In this document: positions 51,875-60,949 of the stretch, in pieces
How positions within the stretch are numbered: position 1 is the stretch's first letter
How the letters are laid out: every line of letters begins with the position of its first letter
Source of the DNA: Solwaraspora sp. WMMD791
GTDB taxonomy: Bacteria; Actinomycetota; Actinomycetes; Mycobacteriales; Micromonosporaceae
DNA length: 64,000 nt
Direction of reading: 5' to 3'
Assembly (NCBI RefSeq): GCF_029581195.1
Contig: NZ_CP120737.1
Location: 2,829,001 to 2,893,000, forward strand
The notes under the pieces: model-generated
Databases searched by the model: none
What the model was told of the DNA's origin: nothing
Seen by the model: only the letters and a program-made list of their open reading frames with translations
Translations under genes and position numbers: made by a program

Positions 51875-53032
51875 GTGCGCACGCTACTACTCTTCGATGG
51901 CCTGGGAAGCACCCATGAGGGTCTCGTTCCGGAACTGCGCAGGATGTACGCAAGCCCGGAGAATGCGACCTTCTTTCAAAGCTTCCTCGATACCGTGGAC
52001 AACGTTTCCGATTATCTCGGTACGACGGCATCCGCCGATCGACTAAGTTTCCGTGCCGTGCTGGAACAGCGCCGTCCCGGACAAGGCGAACCGCCGGTGG
52101 ATTCGGTCGCCGCCGGATTGTGCGTGTACGCCTACCAGACCTGTCACCTGCAACCGACCGCGCGCCACGCCGACGGCGCGGTCGCAGCGCTGGGCCACAG
52201 CATCGGCATGCTCGCGGCGGTCATCGCCGGCCTGCGACTGCGCAGGATGGACGACTTCATCGAGACCGTGACCGCCTTTCTACGGTTGATGGCGGTCAGC
52301 CTGGCCCGAGCCCAGGAGCTGGTCGCCACGGCGAACCCGGAGAAGAGTGCGGTCGACCGATACCGGGCGATGGTCCACCGGGGCGCGGACCCCGGGCCCA
52401 TGGCGGCGCTGTCCGGCCTGCCCCGCCACGAGCTGGCCGAGATGGTCGACGAGTTCACTCGAAACGGCGGCTCTCTTTCGATGAGTTTGGCAAACTCTCC
52501 GCGCTCCCATGTCCTGAGCGGCCCGCCCACCGAACTCCTTGAATTCTATCTCCAGCACGCGGCGACCTTCGAGCGGGCCGGCGCCATCTGGACGTTCCTC
52601 AGCAACACCATCCCATTCCACAGCCGACATCTGGCATCGACCGTGGACCGGGTCGGCCAGGACCGCCGGTTCATCGGCAAGCTTCCCGGCGGGGGGCAAC
52701 TTCAGCTGGCGGTGTACGCCACCGACGTGCCCCGCAACCTGCAGAGCTCATCCGACTTCGTGGACGAGTTTCTCCAGCAGGTCTTCCTGCATCCGATCGA
52801 TTGGGAAGCGGTGACGGGCCACGCTGTCGCCGATGCCGCGATCGACCGGATCGTGGACTACGGACCCGGGGCGGCAGCTCGGCGATTCACCAAGGAATGC
52901 TTGGGCACAGCCGCCCGAAGTGTGCAGTTCGCACCGATTCGACCATCCGTCGCGTCTCGGGCACCAGGAGGCCACCATGCGATGTCTACTCTTTCCCGGC
53001 CAGGGCGTCCAACGCCGAGGAATGGGCGCTGA
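51875..53032 (+). CDS. Stand-alone acyltransferase resembling starter-unit ACP transacylases
   Basis: A 385-residue AT-fold protein. The nucleophile is Ser109 in LGHSIGM and the partner His249 in IPFHSRHL. The phrase LANSPRSHVLSGPP around residue 206 is characteristic of fungal SAT domains and FAS beta-type ATs, not of FabD or modular AT domains. It probably loads a starter acyl group or edits the ACP. The GTG start is chosen for AAAGG six bases before it; TTG at 51869 is an alternative. Its last 56 bases overlap the next gene. Codon use is less GC-biased than in neighbouring genes, a hint of transfer. Confidence 0.78.
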   Translation: MRTLLLFDGLGSTHEGLVPELRRMYASPENATFFQSFLDTVDNVSDYLGTTASADRLSFRAVLEQRRPGQGEPPVDSVAAGLCVYAYQTCHLQPTARHADGAVAALGHSIGMLAAVIAGLRLRRMDDFIETVTAFLRLMAVSLARAQELVATANPEKSAVDRYRAMVHRGADPGPMAALSGLPRHELAEMVDEFTRNGGSLSMSLANSPRSHVLSGPPTELLEFYLQHAATFERAGAIWTFLSNTIPFHSRHLASTVDRVGQDRRFIGKLPGGGQLQLAVYATDVPRNLQSSSDFVDEFLQQVFLHPIDWEAVTGHAVADAAIDRIVDYGPGAAARRFTKECLGTAARSVQFAPIRPSVASRAPGGHHAMSTLSRPGRPTPRNGR

Positions 53033-53813
53033 GCTGTTCGCCCAGTTCCCGGAGACCACCGCCCTGACGGACGCGATTCTCGGTTACTCGATCGAAGAGC
53101 TGTGCACGGCTGACCCGGATCGTAGGCTCCGGGACACCCGGTACGCCCAGCCGGCCGTCTTCGTCGTCAACGCGCTCATGGGGATGCGGCAGATCGCAGA
53201 CGACACCGACGGCTACCGGTTCTTCGCCGGGCACAGCCTCGGCGAGTACAACGCACTCGTCGCCGCAGGGGTGCTCGACTTCCCGACCGCGCTACGAGTC
53301 GTCGCCCATCGCGGCGAGTTGATGGCCCGCATCACCGGTGGCGGAATGTCGGCGGTCCAGGGCGTACCGGCGGCGTTCGTCCGACGCACCCTCCAGGAGA
53401 CCGGTCTCGCCAGGGTGCACATCGCCAACTACAACGCCGACACCCAGACGACGATCGCCGGCGAACGGACCGAGGTGACCGTCGCCGCGAAGGCGATCAG
53501 CGCGCTCCCCGGCGCCCGGGTCGTCCCGATCAACGTCAGCGGACCGTTCCACACTCCGCTGATGGCCCCGGTGGAGCCGGCACTGCGTGCCGTCCTGGCC
53601 GACTGCGTCTTCGGCACCGCGACCGCAACGGTCGTCTCGAGCGTCACCGGCGAGGTCTTCGACCCGCAGGTCGGCGCCGACCTGCTGGCCCGCCAGGTCG
53701 GCTCCCCCGTGCAATGGGTACGGGCGGTCACCACCCTGCGGGCGTTGGGAGTCACCAGGTTCGACGAAGTCAACGGCAGCACCTTGAGTGCGCTGGTGAG
53801 CCGGATCCGCTGA
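52977..53813 (+). CDS. Malonyl-CoA:ACP acyltransferase, trans-acting
   Basis: A 278-residue FabD-like enzyme. LLFPGQGVQRRGMG opens the fold; Ser87 in GHSLGEY is the nucleophile, Arg112 in AHRGELM is the residue that holds the malonyl carboxylate, and His192 is in SGPFHTPLM. All point to malonyl specificity. ATG with AGGAGGCCACC. It should load the ACP of the adjacent AT-less polyketide synthase in trans. Confidence 0.92.
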   Translation: MRCLLFPGQGVQRRGMGAELFAQFPETTALTDAILGYSIEELCTADPDRRLRDTRYAQPAVFVVNALMGMRQIADDTDGYRFFAGHSLGEYNALVAAGVLDFPTALRVVAHRGELMARITGGGMSAVQGVPAAFVRRTLQETGLARVHIANYNADTQTTIAGERTEVTVAAKAISALPGARVVPINVSGPFHTPLMAPVEPALRAVLADCVFGTATATVVSSVTGEVFDPQVGADLLARQVGSPVQWVRAVTTLRALGVTRFDEVNGSTLSALVSRIR

Positions 53814-53826
53814 AGGGATTGAACGG

Positions 53827-56800
53827 ATGAGCATTGCCATCGTCGGCGCCTCGGTCAACCTGCCCGGAGTGGAGGGTCTGGACGACCTCTGGCGGGTCGT
53901 CAGCACCGGTACGAGCCTGACCAGGCCTTTTCCGCAGCACCGTCGGGAGACGTTGAGCGAGTACATCCACTACCTGCGGGCCACCACGGTCGAGCCGGTG
54001 GACGACGACAGCCTCGACTTCCACAACGGCTGCTATCTCGACGCGGTCGACGCGTTCGATTACGCGGCGTTCGGGATGACACCACGGCAGGCTGCGCTGA
54101 CCGACCCGCACCACCGCATGGTTCTTCGCGCGATGTTCCTCGCCCTGGAGGACGCCGGGTACTCGGCCGACCGGCTGCGGGGCAGCCGAACCGGGGTGTT
54201 CGTCGGCTTCGCGACGAACCCCGGGTCGACCTACATGGACTACATTTCCCGGGTCGAGCCCTCCCTGAGCCAGCAGGCGATCACCGGCAACATCCCGGCG
54301 ATGCTCGCCAACCGGCTGTCCCACCTGCTCGACCTGCGTGGCCCGAGCCTTGTCGTGGACACCGCCTGCTCGGCGACCCTGGTCGCGGTGCACCAGGCGA
54401 AGAACGCCCTGCTGGTCGGCGACTGCGACATGGCGGTGGTCGGTGGAGCCCGGATCGTCTTCGCCCCGGTCAAGCACCCACACTCGGCGATCGGCATCGA
54501 GTCGTCCGACGGCGTCACCCGCACCTTCGACGAAGCCGCCGACGGCACCGGATTCGGGGAAGGCTCGGGGGCGGTCGTCCTCAAACGAACCGAGCAGGCG
54601 CTCGCCGACGGCGACGAGATCTACGGGATCATCAAGGGCAGCGCGGTCAACCACGACGGCCACACCGACGGCATCACCAGCCCGAGTGCCCAGGCACAGG
54701 CGGAGCTGCTCCTCGCGGCCTGGGCCAACGCCGGCATCGACCCACGGACCATCGGCTATTTCGAGGCGCACGGCACCGCCACCCGGGTCGGTGATCCGAT
54801 CGAGCACGAGGGGATGAAGCGGGCCTTCGCCCGACACACCACCGACCGCGCCTTCTGCGCCGTCGGCACGGTCAAGGCGAACGTGGGGCACCTGTTCGAA
54901 GGCTCCGGAGTGATCGGTCTACTCAAGGCCGTGGCGGTGCTGCGGCACCGGCAACTGCCGCCGCAGGCCAACTTCGTCAACCCCAATCCGCAGCTCGACT
55001 TCGCCTCGGGCCCGTTCTTCGTGCCCACGAGCCTGCAACCCTGGGAGTCGTCCGGGCACCCCCGGCGCTGCGGCGTCAGCGCATTCGGCCTCGGCGGCAC
55101 CAACGCCCACGTCGTCGTGGAGGAGTACGTCGCACCACCGCGCGAGCGCGGCCCGGCCGGACCGTACCTGTTCACGCTCAGCGCGGCCACGATCCACTCG
55201 CTCACCGGGCTGCTGCGCAGCTACCTGCGGTTCATCGACGACGGCGGTCTGGTCGGCGTCGACATCGGCGACGTCTGCCACACCACTCAGGTCTCGCGGT
55301 CGGCGCACCGGTACCGGATCGCGCTGGCCGTGACCGACGCCGACGACATCCGCCGAGGCATCGCCGAGATCCTCGCCGACCGCCGACCGTCGATCACCGG
55401 TGCGCTCGCCGACACCGCGCAGGCGTACCTACGCGGCGAGCCGGTCGATTGGCGGACGCTGTCGGCGGGCCGCACGCACCGCATCGTCCGGCTGCCCCAC
55501 TACGTCTTCGACGAAACGACCGCCTGGCTGGACTTCCCGCAGGACTGGCGCCAGACGATGTCCCTGGAGCGGGCCACCACGCGGCATCCGGTCACCCACG
55601 ACGTAGCGCTGCGGCCGGTGCCGGTGCCGCAGCCGGCCCCCACCGGCACCGGCACGGTCCTCGCCCTGGTCGACCCGTCGACCGACGCCGAGGCGCTGCT
55701 GGCCGCCGCGTTGTCCGACGACAGCCGGATCATCCGGCTCGGCGAACCGGTCGCCCCGGACGGTCCGACGTTCGCCGCCGACAGCCCCGCCTCGTACGAG
55801 CACCTCGTCCGGCTCGCCGACGAACACGGGGTCACCCATCTCGTGTACGCGCTGGCGTTCGAGTCGACGCCGGCGGCCGACATCGAAGAGGTCGAACGCC
55901 GGTCCGCAAAGAACCTGCACGGGCTGTTCCACCTGTCGAAGGCGTTGATGGCGGCCGGCGCCAAACTCGACCTCATCGTGCTCACCCGCACCGCCGTCAG
56001 CGCGGACGAGGGTGACGTCACGGCGGTCACCGACAACGCGGCGCTGGTCGGCTTCGGCAAGGTCCTCGTCCGCGAATACCCGTACGTCCAGATCAAACAC
56101 GTCGACGTCGACATGGCCGTACCGGCCGGCGCGGTCCGCGCCGAGATCTTCGGCGACGGGTACGGGCTGTCCGTGCTGCGCGGCGAGCAGCGGTTGCGGG
56201 AGGTCTTCGTCGAGGTCGACGACATCGAACTCACCACCGCCGACCCCGGCCCCCGGCCGTACCTGCGGTCCGGCGGCACGTACCTGATCACCGGCGGCAC
56301 TGGTGCCCTCGGCCTCGCCGTCGCCCGTGACTTCGCCACCGCGCAGCCGGACATCACGGTCGTGCTGCTCAGCCGGTCCGGGCTACCGCCACGCGAGCAG
56401 TGGGACGAGCTGCTGGCGGCGGCGGCCGACCGTGCCGTGACGACCCGGATCCAGACGGTACGCGACATCGAGTCACTGGGTGCGAGGGTGCTCGCGATGG
56501 CGGTCGACGCCGGGGACAGCAAGGCGCTCGCCGAGGCGGTGGCGCAGCTGCGCGCCGACCACGGCCGGATCGACGGCATCGTGCACGCGGCCGGGCTCCC
56601 CGGCGGCAGCACCGTCATGTTCCGCCAGCTCGACGAGTTCGACGCCGTCGTACGCGCCAAACTGCACTCCGCCTTCGTGCTGGAGGAGTCGACCCGGAGC
56701 GACCCGCCGGACTTCATCGCCCACTTCTCGTCGGTCGCGTCGGTGTTTCCCGCGCCCGGGCAGGCCGACTACGCGGCGGCCAACTACTACCTCGACAACC

Positions 56801-57423
56801 TCGCCCGGTCGCGGGCGGGTGGCCGCTGTCACGTGCTCGCGGTGGACTGGGTGGCCTGGAAGGAGATCGGCATGGCCGTGGACTACGGCACCAACGGGGA
56901 CACCATGTTCAAGGCGCTGCCGACCGCCGTCGGACTGGCCGTGCTCGACGCGGGTCTGCGCTCGCAGCGGTCCCGGCTGTTCGCCGGCGAACTCCACTAC
57001 GGCGGCGAGCTCATCCACCTGCTGCGCTCGTACGACGTCACGCTCTCCGACGACATCGAGGCGACCGTGCACCAGCAGATGCAGGCGTTGGAGGAGCGGC
57101 TCGCCAAGGCCACCGACAAGATCCGTACGACGATCGAGGCGGTGACGGTACAGCTCGACGGCCGGCCCGACGGGACGTACACCGACGTCGAACTGTCCGT
57201 GGCGAGGTGCCTGGCGCTCGCGTTCGGCTACGACCGGCTCGACGTACAGGCCGACTTCTTCGACCTGGGCGGCGACTCGCTGATGGCGACGACGGTGGCC
57301 AACCACATCGCGGTCTACCACGGGGTGTCGTACGACGTCGCGGACCTGCTCGCGGACCGGACCACCGCCGAGATCGCGTACCACATCGAGGACCTGCAGG
57401 ACTTCGCGGCGAGTTCGATGTGA
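53827..57423 (+). CDS. AT-less polyketide synthase (KS-KR-ACP)
   Basis: A 1198-residue type I polyketide synthase. KS: residues 1-435, Cys181 (DTACSA), His315 (EAHGTAT), His355 (KANVGHL). A linker (435-575) ending in RIVRLPHYVFDETTAWL is the flanking segment left where an AT would be. KR: structural half about 600-800, catalytic half 812-1010 with GGTGALG, Ser968/969 and Tyr982 (YAAANYY), so a beta-hydroxy group is expected. ACP: about 1115-1195, phosphopantetheine site Ser1151 in LGGDSLM. No DH, ER, MT or TE. One module plus two free ATs suggests a short or iteratively built hydroxyacyl chain. Confidence 0.92.
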   Translation: MSIAIVGASVNLPGVEGLDDLWRVVSTGTSLTRPFPQHRRETLSEYIHYLRATTVEPVDDDSLDFHNGCYLDAVDAFDYAAFGMTPRQAALTDPHHRMVLRAMFLALEDAGYSADRLRGSRTGVFVGFATNPGSTYMDYISRVEPSLSQQAITGNIPAMLANRLSHLLDLRGPSLVVDTACSATLVAVHQAKNALLVGDCDMAVVGGARIVFAPVKHPHSAIGIESSDGVTRTFDEAADGTGFGEGSGAVVLKRTEQALADGDEIYGIIKGSAVNHDGHTDGITSPSAQAQAELLLAAWANAGIDPRTIGYFEAHGTATRVGDPIEHEGMKRAFARHTTDRAFCAVGTVKANVGHLFEGSGVIGLLKAVAVLRHRQLPPQANFVNPNPQLDFASGPFFVPTSLQPWESSGHPRRCGVSAFGLGGTNAHVVVEEYVAPPRERGPAGPYLFTLSAATIHSLTGLLRSYLRFIDDGGLVGVDIGDVCHTTQVSRSAHRYRIALAVTDADDIRRGIAEILADRRPSITGALADTAQAYLRGEPVDWRTLSAGRTHRIVRLPHYVFDETTAWLDFPQDWRQTMSLERATTRHPVTHDVALRPVPVPQPAPTGTGTVLALVDPSTDAEALLAAALSDDSRIIRLGEPVAPDGPTFAADSPASYEHLVRLADEHGVTHLVYALAFESTPAADIEEVERRSAKNLHGLFHLSKALMAAGAKLDLIVLTRTAVSADEGDVTAVTDNAALVGFGKVLVREYPYVQIKHVDVDMAVPAGAVRAEIFGDGYGLSVLRGEQRLREVFVEVDDIELTTADPGPRPYLRSGGTYLITGGTGALGLAVARDFATAQPDITVVLLSRSGLPPREQWDELLAAAADRAVTTRIQTVRDIESLGARVLAMAVDAGDSKALAEAVAQLRADHGRIDGIVHAAGLPGGSTVMFRQLDEFDAVVRAKLHSAFVLEESTRSDPPDFIAHFSSVASVFPAPGQADYAAANYYLDNLARSRAGGRCHVLAVDWVAWKEIGMAVDYGTNGDTMFKALPTAVGLAVLDAGLRSQRSRLFAGELHYGGELIHLLRSYDVTLSDDIEATVHQQMQALEERLAKATDKIRTTIEAVTVQLDGRPDGTYTDVELSVARCLALAFGYDRLDVQADFFDLGGDSLMATTVANHIAVYHGVSYDVADLLADRTTAEIAYHIEDLQDFAASSM

Positions 57424-57448
57424 TCGCGACCCGGGAGCTGAGGACGTC

Positions 57449-58819
57449 ATGACCGACATGACCCGCGGGCCGGCCCTCCGGCAGATCGTCGGTTTCGCCC
57501 TGCCGCTGACCGCGGCGAGTCTGTTCATGCAGACCTATCTGCTGGTCGACGGTATCGTCGTCGGCCGCTACGTGGGCGTCGACGGGCTCGCCGCGGTCGG
57601 GGCGAGTGGCCCGCTGTTCTACCTGCTGAACGCGATGTTCATCGGGCTCGGTACCGCGTTCACCATCCGGCTGGCGCATCTGCGCGGCGGCCGGCAGGAC
57701 GAGCAACGACGCGATGTGGTGGTGGCGTTGGCCACGGTGACCGTCGGCTGGACGATCGGATCCATCGTGCTGGTCACCGTGCTGGCCAGGCCGGTCCTGG
57801 CGTTGATGGGGATCACCGGGGCACTGGCTGAGCAGTGTGCCCACTTCATCGGGATGCTCTCGATCGGGTTTCCCGGCATCTTCGGTTCGGCGGCGGTCAG
57901 CGCCTACCTGCGTGGTCTGGGCAACTCGCGGGCGGCGATGTGGGTGCAGGCCATCGGCAACGTGGTCAACATCGGGTTGGCCTGGCTGTTCGTCGGTGGG
58001 CTGGGGCTCGGTGTCGGCGGTGCCGCGCTGGCGACGGCGGTGTCCGCCACCGTCGCGGCGGTGGTCGGCGTCGTCGCCTCGGGCCGGCTCTACCCGCTGC
58101 CGGCGGGCCGGCCCACCCCGGACGCCGTACGCCGTGAGCTGGTCGACGCCACCCGCCTCGGCTTTCCGCTGGCGACGCAGCACATCATCCTGGCCCTCGG
58201 CATCATGGTGCTGGTCTGGATCATCGAACGGTACGGCGAGGCGGTGATGGCCAGCTTCACCATCGTCTCGCGGATCGAAGCGTTCACCGCGATCCTGTTC
58301 CTGTCCTTCTCCGGTGCGATGACCACGTTCGCGGCGCAGAACCTCGGTGCGGGCGACACCGGCCGGGCGCGACGGGCACTGCTGCAGACACTCGGACTCA
58401 CCGTCGGTCTGACCGTACTGTTCTCCGCCGTGGTCCTGGCCGCGCACCGGCCGATCGTCGCGGTCTTCACCGACGACCCGGCGGCCCGCGAGATCGCCGA
58501 ACGGTACCTGTTGATCATCTATCCGTTCTTCGCGCTCTACACCGTGATGGTGGTGCTGCACGGCTACCTCAACGGCGCCCGCCGGACCACGGTGCCGCTG
58601 ATCTGCACGATTCTCGCTTTCGGCCTGGTGCAGTTGCCCTTCGCGTACCTGCTCAGTCGACCGTTCGGGGTCCAGGCGGTGATGTGGGCCGTGGTGGTGA
58701 GTTGGACCACCGGGCTGACGTACTCGTTGTTCTGCCTGCGACACGTCCTGCTGCCGCCGCGCCGCACCTCGGCCGGTGACACCATTCCCACCCCCGTCGA
58801 GGTGCGAGGATCATCATGA
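57449..58819 (+). CDS. MATE-family multidrug/metabolite exporter
   Basis: A 456-residue membrane protein with about 12 hydrophobic segments in two halves. Typical features are LPLTAASLFMQTYLLVDGIVVGRYVG at the N-terminus, SAYLRGLGNSRAAMWVQAIGNVVNI in the middle and AAQNLGAGDTGRARRAL in the second half. It uses Na+ or H+ to expel small molecules. Position between synthase and condensation protein suggests it exports the product and gives self-protection. GAGG precedes the ATG; the stop overlaps the next start by 4 bases. Confidence 0.93.
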   Translation: MTDMTRGPALRQIVGFALPLTAASLFMQTYLLVDGIVVGRYVGVDGLAAVGASGPLFYLLNAMFIGLGTAFTIRLAHLRGGRQDEQRRDVVVALATVTVGWTIGSIVLVTVLARPVLALMGITGALAEQCAHFIGMLSIGFPGIFGSAAVSAYLRGLGNSRAAMWVQAIGNVVNIGLAWLFVGGLGLGVGGAALATAVSATVAAVVGVVASGRLYPLPAGRPTPDAVRRELVDATRLGFPLATQHIILALGIMVLVWIIERYGEAVMASFTIVSRIEAFTAILFLSFSGAMTTFAAQNLGAGDTGRARRALLQTLGLTVGLTVLFSAVVLAAHRPIVAVFTDDPAAREIAERYLLIIYPFFALYTVMVVLHGYLNGARRTTVPLICTILAFGLVQLPFAYLLSRPFGVQAVMWAVVVSWTTGLTYSLFCLRHVLLPPRRTSAGDTIPTPVEVRGSS

Positions 58820-60240
58820 TCACTGCTTACACGACCGACGTCGAGTTCCACAGCGGACGCACCCGTAGCGCACCGCTGACCTGGGGTCAGGAAATGATCT
58901 GGGACCTGATCCGCGATCGCGACGACACCCGGACGTATGCGGTGCTCACCCGGTGGATGCCGATCCCGCTGCTGTTGAGCGTGGGCGACGTGCTGGAGAG
59001 CCTCGGCGAACTGCTCCGCCGCCACGAAGCGCTCCGCACGATGTACCACCCGACGGCCACCGGCGACGGCGTCCAGGAGGTCCTCGGCTCAGGGACGCTG
59101 CCGGTCGAGATGTTCGACCGGCCGGCCGACGATCCGACGGATTACACCAGCATCATCACGGACTGCCTGGTACGCGCCTCCGAGGCCGGATTCGACCACG
59201 AGAAGGAACTCCCGATCCGGTTCTCGGTCATCCTGCAGGACGGGATTCCGATCCTGCTGGCCTTCGCCGTCTCCCACCTGTCCGCCGACTTCACCAGCGC
59301 CGAGCTGCTGGTCGCCGAGCTCGGCGCGATGCTGCAGGCCCGCGCGGACGGTCGAGGGTGGCCACCGCCCCGGCAGGCCCGGCAGCCCGCCGACCTGGCA
59401 GCGATGGAGGCACGGCCCGAGGGACAGCTGCGCAACGTCGAGGCGGCCCGGTTCATTCGCCAGCAACTCGCCCGCGCCCACCCGGACATGCTGCCCGCAC
59501 GGGCCACACCGGCCACTCCCCGGTTCTTTCGCGGGCAGTTGGAGTCGTCCGCCGTCGCCGTGGCCGTCGGTCCGGCCGCCCGCCGCTACCGGACGAGCAC
59601 CTCAGTGCTGCTGCTGGCGGTCACCAGCGCGCTGATGCGCTGTGTGACCCGCGCACGGGCCTGTCCGATCGACCTGATGCTGAGCAATCGCGCCGATCCG
59701 GCGCTCGCCGGCACGGTGTGCAATCTGAGCCAGGGCATCCTGACCGTCATCGACCTGACCCCGGACTCGTTCGCCGGGCTCGTCGCGCGCTGCGCGGAGA
59801 TCACGGCGGAGGCGAGAAAGTACGGGTGGCACCGCAAGCGGGTCGTCCAGGGCATCCTTGACACCGCCGGAGCCGATCGGGGCTGCCAGTTCAACGACAT
59901 CTGGTCGCAGCTGCCCGGTCGGCCGAGCCGGCCGTCCGCGACCGTGACCGAGTTGCGGGCGATGACCGGGTCCACCTCGTTCTCCTGGCCGGAGCAGGCA
60001 CCGGAGAAGGGCAAGGACGTGTTCATGGGCGTCCGGGGCACCGCCGAACGGATGCACCTGTCGCTGTTCGCCGACACCGCGCTGCTGCCGCCCGGCGACA
60101 TCCGGGCCTTCCTCGACACGTTCGAACGGACCGCCATCGAGCTGGCCTACGCCGACGTCCCGCTGGAGCAGATCGCCGGCTGGTTCGCCGAGGCCAGCGC
60201 CCGGTACGCCCACCTCAACGACGGTGCTGACCCCCGGTAG
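58816..60240 (+). CDS. Free-standing condensation-domain (NRPS C / PapA-like) protein
   Basis: A 474-residue protein of the CoA-dependent acyltransferase/condensation fold. Core motifs: PLTWGQEMIWDL (C1), RRHEALRTMY (C2) and the active-site SHLSADFT near residues 153-160 (C3; HHxxxDG with the first His changed to Ser, the catalytic His154 and structural Asp158 kept). Later LSNRADPALAGTVCNLSQ matches C5. No adenylation or carrier domain. It could transfer the ACP-bound chain to a free alcohol or amine and so act as the release enzyme of the cluster. Last gene of the operon. Confidence 0.85.
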   Translation: MITAYTTDVEFHSGRTRSAPLTWGQEMIWDLIRDRDDTRTYAVLTRWMPIPLLLSVGDVLESLGELLRRHEALRTMYHPTATGDGVQEVLGSGTLPVEMFDRPADDPTDYTSIITDCLVRASEAGFDHEKELPIRFSVILQDGIPILLAFAVSHLSADFTSAELLVAELGAMLQARADGRGWPPPRQARQPADLAAMEARPEGQLRNVEAARFIRQQLARAHPDMLPARATPATPRFFRGQLESSAVAVAVGPAARRYRTSTSVLLLAVTSALMRCVTRARACPIDLMLSNRADPALAGTVCNLSQGILTVIDLTPDSFAGLVARCAEITAEARKYGWHRKRVVQGILDTAGADRGCQFNDIWSQLPGRPSRPSATVTELRAMTGSTSFSWPEQAPEKGKDVFMGVRGTAERMHLSLFADTALLPPGDIRAFLDTFERTAIELAYADVPLEQIAGWFAEASARYAHLNDGADPR

Positions 60241-60254
60241 CCGTCGGAAGCGAC

Positions 60255-60947
60255 TCAGTCGAACCAGGGACCGCCCACGAAGGCCTCGGCGTCGGCGGGC
60301 AGCCGGACGTCCTGCCCACCGGCCAGCCGCCGACACAGGTCCATCAACCGGGAATGGTCCGGACCCCGGCCCGCGCCGCCCGATTCGCCGCCGTCGGGAT
60401 GCCACCGCGCGTACCAGCCCGCACCACGCAGCAGCACCAGCGGGCCGGCGACGACCTGACCCACCCACCTGTCGATCGCCTCGAGCAGGTCGTCCGAGCC
60501 GTGGTCGCAGGCGTCGCAGCCGCAGTCCGGGAGCATGCCGACCGCCGTCCCGGGCCGCTCGACGTCGACGTGCAGCACCGGAAGTGACCCCTCGGCCCGG
60601 TCGAGGGCCCGGTCGAGTGGGGCGTCGCGCTCCAACAGCAGCAGCGGCAGGGTGCCGGAGCGGGCCGGGGTGATCCGCGCCCCACGGTCGAACGTACCGA
60701 AGTGTCCCTCGACGTCACGCGACCCCGACCCGAGCACTTCGACGGTCACGCCGGGCCGGTCACCGAGCACGTCGGCCCACACCCGGGCACGGGCGTGCAC
60801 GATCGCATACCGGCCCGGGTCGGTGACCCGCGAATACTCCGCCTCGGGTGGCGAGTCCATCCCGACGTGCGGATTCGGCCAGGACGGCAGGCCGAGCCGG
60901 TCGTACGCGACCGCCACCCGCGCCCGCAGCTCGTCGAGGTTCGTCAC
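60255..60947 (-). CDS. Hypothetical protein, possibly DUF6226 family
   Basis: A 230-residue protein with no catalytic motif I can assign. Conserved-looking parts are LGLPSWPNPHVGMDSPPEAEYSRVTDP, LPDCGCDACD (Cys pattern) and a C-terminal AEAFVGGPWFD. It resembles small uncharacterised actinobacterial proteins that I recall as DUF6226, but I am not certain. Start GTG at 60947 is taken because it lies two bases after the upstream membrane-protein stop; a longer frame would overlap that gene. Convergent with the condensation gene, 14 bases apart, no terminator seen. Confidence 0.6.
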   Translation of the reverse strand: MTNLDELRARVAVAYDRLGLPSWPNPHVGMDSPPEAEYSRVTDPGRYAIVHARARVWADVLGDRPGVTVEVLGSGSRDVEGHFGTFDRGARITPARSGTLPLLLLERDAPLDRALDRAEGSLPVLHVDVERPGTAVGMLPDCGCDACDHGSDDLLEAIDRWVGQVVAGPLVLLRGAGWYARWHPDGGESGGAGRGPDHSRLMDLCRRLAGGQDVRLPADAEAFVGGPWFD

Positions 60948-60949
60948 GG

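Noticed and set aside
53827-57423. Enediyne or PUFA-type iterative synthase
   Set aside because: No DH, no tandem ACPs, no cis AT and no accessory genes of those systems; length is only 1198 residues.
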